Source of the DNA: an uncultured Prosthecobacter sp.
GTDB taxonomy: Bacteria; Verrucomicrobiota; Verrucomicrobiia; Verrucomicrobiales; Verrucomicrobiaceae
Direction: 5' to 3'
Length of the DNA: 6,678 bases
NCBI GenBank assembly: GCA_937941745.1
Contig: CALDGV010000059.1
Span: 1 to 6,678 of the forward strand
This document shows, one piece after another, positions 1 through 6,072 of this stretch. Position 1 is the first letter of the stretch. Each line of letters starts with the position of its first letter. Position numbers and translations under genes: made by a program. The notes beneath the pieces were generated by a model that was not told the origin of the DNA, made no database searches, and was given only the letters and a program-made list of their open reading frames with translations.

Positions 1-160
<160 letters not shown>

Positions 161-164
161 TCAA

Positions 165-188
165 ATCAACGTATCAGGATGCGTTGAT
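165..188 (-). promoter_or_regulatory. Candidate operator: 24-bp inverted repeat upstream of ahcY
   Basis: A perfect 7-bp inverted repeat, ATCAACG - 10 nt - CGTTGAT, lies 43 nt upstream of the ahcY start. It overlaps the proposed -10 element on the minus strand, and half-site centres are 17 bp apart. An inner pair, TATCA - 8 nt - TGATA, overlaps the same site. The geometry suits a dimeric helix-turn-helix repressor. SAH-cycle genes in Proteobacteria are known to be controlled by the ArsR-family regulator SahR; whether a comparable regulator acts here is speculation. In RNA the same bases would form a 7-bp hairpin with a 10-nt loop, so an RNA role is not excluded. Confidence 0.35.
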
Positions 189-215
189 ATGTCCTGGAGA
201 TGAAGCGGAAGTCAA
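186..215 (-). promoter_or_regulatory. Candidate sigma70-type promoter for ahcY
   Basis: On the minus strand, TTGACT at 210-215 (5 of 6 matches to the -35 consensus) is followed after 18 nt by CATATC at 186-191, a weak -10 element. Transcription would start near position 178, inside the palindrome, leaving a leader of about 55-60 nt before the ahcY ATG. The weak -10 makes this tentative. Confidence 0.3.
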
Positions 216-240
216 ACGAGGATTTCGTGCGCTTGATCGC

Positions 241-331
241 CCGAAGATGAATGCTTCGGCATCATCAGATCAGCTCCGTGAGCCCCAAATCTGGCTGTGC
301 CCAGGCTAACCCATGGTCTGGCGACCTGGGC
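241..331. other. Noncoding gap with two short inverted repeats
   Basis: This stretch between the lipoprotein terminator and the ahcY promoter shows no convincing coding sequence. It holds two modest inverted repeats: CCGAAG/CTTCGG with a 7-nt loop at 241-259, and GCCCAGG/CCTGGGC at 299-305 and 325-331 with a 19-nt spacer containing CCATGG. Both lie upstream of the proposed ahcY promoter, so they would be in its leader only if transcription starts further upstream. I compared the region mentally with the SAH riboswitch and did not find its conserved core. Confidence 0.3.
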
Positions 332-353
332 GTAAGCTCTCTGTACAAAGAAA

Positions 354-386
354 AGGCTCTGCCCAAGCCGGGCTTGGGCAGAGCCT
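354..386 (-). terminator. Rho-independent terminator after the lipoprotein gene
   Basis: A perfect inverted repeat has arms AGGCTCTGCCCAAG and CTTGGGCAGAGCCT around a 5-nt centre, giving a 14-bp GC-rich stem. Read on the minus strand, the stem runs straight into a T-rich tract (TTTTCTTT including the stem's last T). It begins 24 nt after the lipoprotein stop codon. The plus-strand side has no T tract, so the element is directional and ends the lipoprotein transcript before ahcY. Confidence 0.9.
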
Positions 387-410
387 GGAAAACTCATGAA
401 CATCACCGCC

Positions 411-785
411 TTACCTCCATGACCCGTAGTAAGGGTCACAGGTACCGGTGTTGTAATAGCCAGGAGCAGTGTAGCAGGGCTGGGTAAAGCGATGCTGCCG
501 GCTGTTTTGAATGGCGCTGCCTGCGAGAGCTCCCAAAAGCCCCCCGATGGCCGCGCCCTCAAGACCACGGCTGCTCTGATTCCCGATGATGCCACCCGCT
601 GCAGCCCCCAGCAGGGCACCCGCAACCGCTCCTTCCGCCGGAGGCGGCCGGTATCCCGGACCATAAGCGCCCGGATAGCCCCGGTAGGTGGTCCCATAGG
701 CATAAGGATCGACGACACAGGAACTAAGCAGCATGGAGAGGCCAGCCGAACCAAGCGCGAGAGTGCGAAGCAAATGTGTTTTCAT
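411..785 (-). CDS. Small glycine-zipper lipoprotein
   Basis: A 124-residue protein with a lipoprotein signal peptide: basic start (MKTHLLR), hydrophobic core, and lipobox L20-S21-S22-C23. Residue +2 after the lipidated Cys is Val rather than Asp, which by the Lol rule predicts the outer membrane. Residues 24-50 form a Tyr/Gly/Pro-rich linker. Residues 52-92 hold two Gly/Ala-rich stretches with small residues at regular spacing (AGALLGAAAGG and GGLLGALAGS), the glycine-zipper pattern of the 17-kDa surface antigen / YMGG-type proteins, which pack as membrane-associated helix hairpins. The tail holds Cys104 and Cys116, a possible disulfide, and ends in Tyr-rich sequence. Exact function is unknown; envelope structure or stress roles are common for the family. 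There is no Shine-Dalgarno sequence; a hairpin lies just upstream and a strong terminator just downstream, suggesting a single-gene unit, although read-through from the cytochrome gene is possible. Confidence 0.85.
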   Translation of the reverse strand: MKTHLLRTLALGSAGLSMLLSSCVVDPYAYGTTYRGYPGAYGPGYRPPPAEGAVAGALLGAAAGGIIGNQSSRGLEGAAIGGLLGALAGSAIQNSRQHRFTQPCYTAPGYYNTGTCDPYYGSWR

Positions 786-790
786 GGCTA

Positions 791-809
791 GAAGGGTGTT
801 CAGCCCTTC
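791..809 (-). other. Hairpin in the lipoprotein 5' leader
   Basis: On the minus strand GAAGGG - 7 nt - CCCTTC forms a 6-bp stem that ends 5 nt before the lipoprotein ATG. The 5' arm GAAGGG is the only purine-rich, Shine-Dalgarno-like sequence near this start, and it is paired in the stem. The hairpin could limit ribosome access or stabilise the mRNA end. Short stems of this size also occur by chance. Confidence 0.35.
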
Positions 810-891
810 AGACGGATGCTGCAGAAAAGCTATTCAGGGCGATTTTCGTCGTCAGCCGAGGCTTTCACCGTCACTGGAACAGCAACCTACG

Positions 892-3399
892 TCAGTTCAG
901 GTAACGAAACTCCGCTGAGGCAAAGAGGCTCTGGCAAAAAGCGCTCAAGGCTGCGTTTTTGCCATAATCCCTGGCCTGCTGAGTCTGCCTGCCGCCTGCC
1001 GCCTGATCCGGGAAACGTGTCCAGAAGCTCTGGATGGCCGCCAGCTCAGAAGGAGTGGGCGGTCGGGCAAAACAGAGCTGATAAGCATGGGTCAGGCGCT
1101 CGATGGGGCTGCCCTCATGCGCCGCGATGCGCTTGGCAAAGGCATCTGCCGCTGCAAGGGCCTGGGCGTTGTTCATCAGGAAGAGGCTCTGCCCAGGAAC
1201 ATTCGTGGCATCGCGCTCGGAGGTGACGAGGCTGGCGTCAGGAAAGTCAAAGGTGGCCAGAAACTCCGGAATCTGGTCCCGCACGATGGGCAGGTAGATG
1301 CTGCGGTAGTTGTAGGGCTTGGTCATGACCTCCCGGGCCAGGTTGAAGATCCCTTCACGCCCTTCCCCCGCACGAGCGACAGGGGAACCATCGACAGGAT
1401 AGAAGTCGAGCACGCCAGCCACATAAAGCATGGCATCCCGGATGGCCTCGGCATCGAGCCGGCGCTGGCTCATGCGCCAGTGCCATTTGTTTTCCGGATC
1501 GGCGGCATAGTTTTCGGCATCGTAGCCGGAGCTCATCTGATAGGCGCGGCTGAGCATGATCTCGCGGATCAGCTGTTTCACGGACCACCCCTTCTCCATG
1601 AAGGTGATGGCGAGATGGTCCAGCAACTCCGGATGAGTGGGCTTCTGACCCATCAGGCCAAAATTGTCCGGTGTCGGCACGATGGGCGTGCCCATCAGCT
1701 TCATCCAGATGCGGTTTGCCATCACTCGGGCCGTAAGCGGGTTGTCTTTGGAAGCAATCCACCAGGCAAGATCCAGCCTGCCGCTGCCTTCACTGATGTT
1801 GAGGGGCTCCCCTTTGGCACACAAAACCTCCACAAGGCCACGCGAGACCACGTCTCCCGGCTGCTTGATGTCGCCACGCACGAGGATCGGGCTGTTGATG
1901 GGCCGCTCACGGTCCAAAACACCCATGGCCAGGGCACGGGGCATGCCGTCATCGTGGAACTGCTCGAGATCAGCCTTGGCAGACTCGGCTCGATCCCGCA
2001 TGGCTCGTGCACGCAGGGCATCGGCCCCACCGCCGTTGTTGCGGTTTTTCAGACGGTCTTGAAACACTGTTCGAAACATTTCGTCCGCCTGGGACTCAAG
2101 CTCATTGACGCGATTTTTGAGCTCCGAAACCTCGGATGGCGAGATCTTGGCCAGGGCAGCAGTCATGTCAGCATCACGGTCCAGCTCAATCAGCGCGCTT
2201 GGATTGCCGTTCTGGAGCTGAGCATGCGTTCCATAAAGCGTTTCACTGCTCAGGAAGATCCCCGCCAGCGCATAGTAGTCGCGCTGCGTGACCGGATCGA
2301 ACTTGTGGTCATGGCAGCGGGCGCAGGCCAGAGTCAGCCCAAGCATGGCCTGCGACACGGCGTCGATCTGCTCATCCACGAGATCCATCGTGAACTGGCG
2401 CTTGTCACGGTTGTTGTGGCCTTTGCTGCCAATGGCGAGGAACCCGGTGGCGACGATCTTTTCAGCCTGATCGTGCTTGTTCTCATACTTCATCAGGTCC
2501 CCTGCGATCTGCTCCTTGAGGAACTGGTCGTAGGGCTTGTCGCGATTGAAGGACTCAATGACGTAATCACGGTAACGCCAGGCATGGGGATAGAGGACAT
2601 TCACCTCCTTGCCGCTGCTTTCCGCGTAGCGGGCAATGTCCAGCCAATGGCGCCCCCAGCGCTCGCCGAAACGGTGGGAGTCGAGGTACATGTCGATCAC
2701 GCGTTTCACTGCATCAGGTGAGGTGTCCGCGAGAAAGGCCTTCACTTCATCCGGGGTCGGGGGCAGGCCGGTGAGGTCGTAGGCGATGCGGCGGATGAGG
2801 GTAGCGCGGTCCGCATCCTTCACGGGATGCAGTCCCGCCTTCTCCAGACCTGCGAGCACAAATTGATCCAGGTCCGTCCTGGCCCAGCCCTCGGTCTTCA
2901 CGGCAGGAGCCTCCGGCTTCACCGGCTTCTGGAAGGCCCAGTGCTTGCGGCCTTCATCCATGTCGATCTGCCGCCTGCCCCCCGTGGCATTCACCACTTT
3001 TTGTTCACGGGGATCAGGCGCCCCCATCTCGATCCATTTCCTGAAGTTGGCGATGACCTCATCCGGCAGCTTGTTTTTCGGCGGCATCTGCATGTCGTCG
3101 TTTTTCCAGGTCATCGCCTCATAGATGGAGCTTTCAGCGAGGCTGCCCGGCGTCACGCCCGGATGTCCGGACTCACCACCGAGCAGCGTGCCCTGCCGGG
3201 TGTCGAGCGTCAGCCCCCCCTTGACCTTGTCGGACTCGGCGGAGTGGCATTTGTAGCAGTGCTCCACCAGCACCGGGCGGATGTTCTTCTCAAAGAAGTT
3301 CAACTGCTCGGCAGAGATGCCTGCATGAGCGCCTGAGACGGCGTCCTCAGCGGCAAAAACTGCGGCAGGCAGGATCAGGAGGGTGGCGATGGCCTTCAT
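892..3399 (-). CDS. Secreted PSCyt1-DUF1549-DUF1553 cytochrome-like protein
   Basis: An 835-residue protein of the Planctomycetes-Verrucomicrobia cytochrome family, whose biochemical role is not established. The chosen ATG gives a Sec signal peptide (MKAIATLLILPAAVFAA). The PSCyt1 domain follows at about 40-130, with haem-c motif C48-Y-K-C51-H52 and a possible axial Met in MQMPP (103-107). DUF1549 spans about 175-385 and includes a WGRHWLDIARYAES stretch and a second motif, C359-A-R-C362-H363, within CHDHKFDP. A charged, probably coiled-coil segment lies at about 420-480. DUF1553 spans about 540-815 (NRIWMKLMG, FLMNNAQ) and the protein ends normally. Many relatives are longer, with extra carbohydrate-binding or PSCyt domains between the two DUFs. 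Predicted location is the periplasm or outside. It follows the sco-DUF420 pair on the same strand after 83 nt. An upstream in-frame ATG at 3468, with a good Shine-Dalgarno sequence, is a real alternative (858 residues). The usual DUF1501 partner gene is absent on either side. Confidence 0.92.
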   Translation of the reverse strand: MKAIATLLILPAAVFAAEDAVSGAHAGISAEQLNFFEKNIRPVLVEHCYKCHSAESDKVKGGLTLDTRQGTLLGGESGHPGVTPGSLAESSIYEAMTWKNDDMQMPPKNKLPDEVIANFRKWIEMGAPDPREQKVVNATGGRRQIDMDEGRKHWAFQKPVKPEAPAVKTEGWARTDLDQFVLAGLEKAGLHPVKDADRATLIRRIAYDLTGLPPTPDEVKAFLADTSPDAVKRVIDMYLDSHRFGERWGRHWLDIARYAESSGKEVNVLYPHAWRYRDYVIESFNRDKPYDQFLKEQIAGDLMKYENKHDQAEKIVATGFLAIGSKGHNNRDKRQFTMDLVDEQIDAVSQAMLGLTLACARCHDHKFDPVTQRDYYALAGIFLSSETLYGTHAQLQNGNPSALIELDRDADMTAALAKISPSEVSELKNRVNELESQADEMFRTVFQDRLKNRNNGGGADALRARAMRDRAESAKADLEQFHDDGMPRALAMGVLDRERPINSPILVRGDIKQPGDVVSRGLVEVLCAKGEPLNISEGSGRLDLAWWIASKDNPLTARVMANRIWMKLMGTPIVPTPDNFGLMGQKPTHPELLDHLAITFMEKGWSVKQLIREIMLSRAYQMSSGYDAENYAADPENKWHWRMSQRRLDAEAIRDAMLYVAGVLDFYPVDGSPVARAGEGREGIFNLAREVMTKPYNYRSIYLPIVRDQIPEFLATFDFPDASLVTSERDATNVPGQSLFLMNNAQALAAADAFAKRIAAHEGSPIERLTHAYQLCFARPPTPSELAAIQSFWTRFPDQAAGGRQTQQARDYGKNAALSAFCQSLFASAEFRYLN

Positions 3400-3482
3400 G
3401 AGTCGGACAGGAGTGTATGGCCGTCTCGAACACCCGAACTCCGCCTTGGTTGCGGAAGTGGGCGTCATGCCACCCCACCTTC

Positions 3483-3917
3483 TCAAGCCCGAATGGGCGG
3501 CCCAAACCAGACGTAGCACATCAGGTAGATGATGATCCCCGTGACACTCACATACAGCCAGACCGGCACCGTGTATCTGGCCATGCGCCTGTGCTTGTCG
3601 AAGCGGCTGCGGAGGGCTGGAACCACGGTCATGATGATCATGGGCAGGTTCAGGATGGCCAGCGGGATGTGGGTGAGGAGCAGCGTGAAATAGACCGGAC
3701 GCGTCCAGCCGGTGCCGGCGAACTTCACATGACCAATCGTGTAATGGTAATACAGGTAGCAGCCCAGAAAGGCGGCTGAGAAAAGCAGGGCAATCACCAT
3801 GCTGGCGACGTGCGCCTGGCGCTGCCCCTTCTTGATGAGAACCAGGCCGAGAATGATGTGCACTAGGGCACAGGCGTTGAACAAGGTGTAGAGGCTGGGG
3901 AGTTCAGCGGCGGTCAT
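3483..3917 (-). CDS. DUF420 (YozB/CtaM-like) four-helix membrane protein
   Basis: A 144-residue integral membrane protein with four predicted helices at about 9-27, 38-59, 75-100 and 117-138, matching the DUF420 family in length and layout. Histidines sit at helix ends (H20, H36, H58, H63, H83, H109), including the YYHY and LLTH motifs; these are candidate metal or haem ligands. The Staphylococcus aureus member, CtaM, is needed for a functional aa3-type oxidase. Its position 8 nt after an SCO1/SenC gene supports an oxidase-assembly role, but no oxidase subunit is visible here. I chose the ATG at 3917 (MTAAELPSLYT). A GTG at 3929 would add four residues and overlap the sco stop codon as GTGA, a common translational-coupling arrangement, so it cannot be excluded. 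Neither start has a clear Shine-Dalgarno sequence. Confidence 0.85.
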   Translation of the reverse strand: MTAAELPSLYTLFNACALVHIILGLVLIKKGQRQAHVASMVIALLFSAAFLGCYLYYHYTIGHVKFAGTGWTRPVYFTLLLTHIPLAILNLPMIIMTVVPALRSRFDKHRRMARYTVPVWLYVSVTGIIIYLMCYVWFGPPIRA

Positions 3918-3925
3918 GGGAAAAG

Positions 3926-4663
3926 TCACTTGGCGGTCTTCTTCTGCTCTTCCAGGAAGTAACGGAGTTCGCTGTGGAGCAGTTCGTCGTAAAACTTCTG
4001 GGTCTCGGCGTCCGCATTCATCACGTCATACAAGCCGCGGAGGTGGCCCTGATGATCCACGACCGCCACACGCAGGTCATGGATGTACTTGTCATCGGGA
4101 GTCAGCCTATCTGCCTCAGGTAGGTCCTGCACGGGACGGAACTTCATGGAGAAGGTCATGAAGTTGCGGACGACGTCCTTGTCACCATTCAAGAACCACC
4201 AGTTGTCCGTGTCCTTGATGTCGATGCCTCTGGCAAACTTCTGCATCATCTCCGGCGTGTCCTCCGGATCGAGGGTGAAGGAGAGGAAATGGATGCCTGG
4301 ATTGCCGCCGAATTCATCGTAAAGCTTCTTGAGCTTGGCGATCACTCCGGCGCAGCCACGGGGGCAGCGGGTGAAGACCCAGGAGGTGATGAGGATCTTG
4401 CCCTTCAGCTCGGAAAGGTTCACCTTTTTGCCACTGCGCTCGGTGAACTCCATGTCCTTCTCCAGCCGGCCCATGAAGGGAGGACGCTTGATGACGGTGC
4501 CGTCTGCAAGGGTGATTTTGTCCTCCTTGGACTGCATGGAGTTGAACACGAGGTAGTTGTACAGAACCACCACGCCGAGCATGATGATGATGATCGGGAT
4601 CCAGAGGGTCCAGGGGTTGATGGACCGCTGATCTGGTGGCGGAGTGGCAGGGGCGTCGGACAT
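3926..4663 (-). CDS. SCO1/SenC family copper chaperone
   Basis: A 245-residue membrane-anchored thioredoxin-fold protein. A Pro-rich cytosolic N-terminus is followed by one transmembrane helix at about 19-40 (WIPIIIIMLGVVVLYNYLVF), placing the rest in the periplasm. The SCO copper site is complete: C100-P-R-G-C104 (CxxxC) and distal H195 in YIHDLRVAVVD. Other family marks are LSELKGKILITSWVFTRC and SFTLDPEDTPE. SCO proteins deliver copper, or act as thiol reductants, for the CuA site of cytochrome c oxidase subunit II. The helix anchors it without a lipobox. The start at 4661-4663 gives the expected anchor; there is no Shine-Dalgarno sequence. It is 60 nt downstream of dctA and leads straight into the DUF420 gene. 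The cysteine and histidine ligands make the family assignment firm, while the client oxidase is unknown. Confidence 0.95.
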   Translation of the reverse strand: MSDAPATPPPDQRSINPWTLWIPIIIIMLGVVVLYNYLVFNSMQSKEDKITLADGTVIKRPPFMGRLEKDMEFTERSGKKVNLSELKGKILITSWVFTRCPRGCAGVIAKLKKLYDEFGGNPGIHFLSFTLDPEDTPEMMQKFARGIDIKDTDNWWFLNGDKDVVRNFMTFSMKFRPVQDLPEADRLTPDDKYIHDLRVAVVDHQGHLRGLYDVMNADAETQKFYDELLHSELRYFLEEQKKTAK

Positions 4664-4723
4664 GCTTCGTTTGTGATGAAGAGTTACGCCCGCGAGTCAA
4701 CCTTGGCGGCCAGCTTCGGCGAG

Positions 4724-6025
4724 TTAAGCCGGAGGTGGCAGGTCGGGCGGCGACTCCAGATTGGCAGCAAGCGTTTCCGGCGTCACCTCACCTTCCCAGC
4801 GGCTGATCACCACGGTGGCCACGCCATTGCCGATGAGGTTGGTCAGGGAACGGCACTCGCTCATGAAACGATCAATGCCCAGGATAAGCGCCATGGCCTC
4901 CACCGGCACGCTCGGGACTGCAGCCAGGGTGGCTGCGAGGGTGATGAACCCCGCTCCAGTCACCCCACTGGCACCTTTGGAGGTGACCATGGCCACCAGC
5001 AGGAGGCTGACCTGCTGGCCAAGATCAAGCGGTGTGTTGGTTGCCTGAGCCAGGAAAACGGCACCCATGACCATGTAAATGTTGGTGCCATCGAGATTGA
5101 AACTGTAGCCCGTGGGGATCACAAGGCCGACGGTGGAGGGAGCACAGCCCAGGCGACGCAGTTTTTGCAGCATCTGAGGCAGGACGGTTTCGGAAGAACT
5201 GGTGCCGAGCACCACCAAGAGCTCCTCCTTGATGTAGCTGAGGAACTTGAAGATCGAAAAACCCGCCCAACGGGCCAGCAGGCCGAGGACCACGACCACA
5301 AAGAGCGCCGAAGTGGTGTAAAAGCCGAGCATGAGAGCCAGCAGGCGCTGCAGTGAACCGATGCCATAGCTGCCGATCGTGTAAGCCATCGCACCAAAGG
5401 CTCCCAGCGGAGCCACGCGGATCACGATGCGCATGATGCCGAAGAAAAATTCACTGGCACGATCGATGCCATGAAGGATGGGCTGGCCGCGCTCTCCCAT
5501 GCCAGCCAGCGCAAAGGCGGCCAGCAGCGCCACAAAGACCACCTGCAGCAGGTTGCCTTCCGTGAAGGCGCTGAGGAGCGTCTTTGGGATGATGTTCAGC
5601 ATGAAATCCACCGTGCTCATCTGTTTGGCCTGACCCGCATAGCCCGTGACCTTTTCCACAGCAGAGCTGTCAAGCAGGCTCAGATCGGCATTGAAGCCAG
5701 CGCCGGGCTTCAGCGTGTTCACAACCACCAGGCCGATGATGAGTGCGAGCGTGGACACGACCTCAAAATACAGGATCGTCTTGAAGCCCACACGGCCGAG
5801 CTTCTTCACGTCGCCGATGGAGGCGATGCCATGCACTACGGTGCAGAAGATGATCGGAGCGATCATCATCTTGATCAGGCTGATGAAGCCCTTGCTCAGA
5901 GGTTCCAGAGACTTGCCTGCGGCAGGAAAAAAGTGGCCGAGCACGATTCCCAGCACCACGGCGATGATGACCTGGACATAGAGAATGCGATACCAGGGCG
6001 TGCGGGAAGATCGGGCGGAGCTCAT
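4724..6025 (-). CDS. dctA: C4-dicarboxylate:cation symporter (DctA-like)
   Basis: A 433-residue protein of the dicarboxylate/amino acid:cation symporter (DAACS, glutamate-transporter fold) family, close to the 428 residues of E. coli DctA. It sits in the inner membrane and should import succinate, fumarate, malate or related acids with H+ or Na+. Hallmarks are the hairpin-1 motif TSSSET (275-280), NLDGT (310-314), hairpin-2 [12 protein letters not shown] (349-360), and the TM8 segment D385-RFMSEC-R392 with N396. Where amino-acid carriers such as GltPh have an Asp (D394) that binds the amino group, this protein has Ser389, while the carboxylate-binding Arg is kept; this favours dicarboxylates over glutamate or aspartate. 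The C-terminal tail is Pro-rich. The reading frame stays open upstream to 6211, but the N-terminus beginning [15 protein letters not shown] fits the family and the extension overlaps the hydrolase gene. It lies 47 nt after the hydrolase and 60 nt before sco, with no terminator visible on either side. Confidence 0.93.
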   Translation of the reverse strand: MSSARSSRTPWYRILYVQVIIAVVLGIVLGHFFPAAGKSLEPLSKGFISLIKMMIAPIIFCTVVHGIASIGDVKKLGRVGFKTILYFEVVSTLALIIGLVVVNTLKPGAGFNADLSLLDSSAVEKVTGYAGQAKQMSTVDFMLNIIPKTLLSAFTEGNLLQVVFVALLAAFALAGMGERGQPILHGIDRASEFFFGIMRIVIRVAPLGAFGAMAYTIGSYGIGSLQRLLALMLGFYTTSALFVVVVLGLLARWAGFSIFKFLSYIKEELLVVLGTSSSETVLPQMLQKLRRLGCAPSTVGLVIPTGYSFNLDGTNIYMVMGAVFLAQATNTPLDLGQQVSLLLVAMVTSKGASGVTGAGFITLAATLAAVPSVPVEAMALILGIDRFMSECRSLTNLIGNGVATVVISRWEGEVTPETLAANLESPPDLPPPA

Positions 6026-6072
6026 GAAGCGGCCAATCAAGCCTGGAGGCCAATCCGGGCGCAAGCAGTGTC

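Noticed and set aside
212..754. A 180-codon minus-strand open frame overlapping the lipoprotein
   Set aside because: It is in another frame from the lipoprotein, runs through the terminator, and shows no domain. The lipoprotein frame has a lipobox and glycine zipper.
1087..2721. A 544-codon open frame on the plus strand, opposite the cytochrome gene
   Set aside because: It lies in exact codon-on-codon register with the minus-strand gene, where GC-rich codon bias keeps the antisense frame open. The translation has no recognisable domain, while the minus strand has clear motifs throughout.
4672..4700. Promoter candidate for sco with TTGACT at 4695-4700
   Set aside because: The -35 match is good, but the hexamer 17 nt on (ATCACA) is a poor -10, and the start site would fall almost at the sco ATG.
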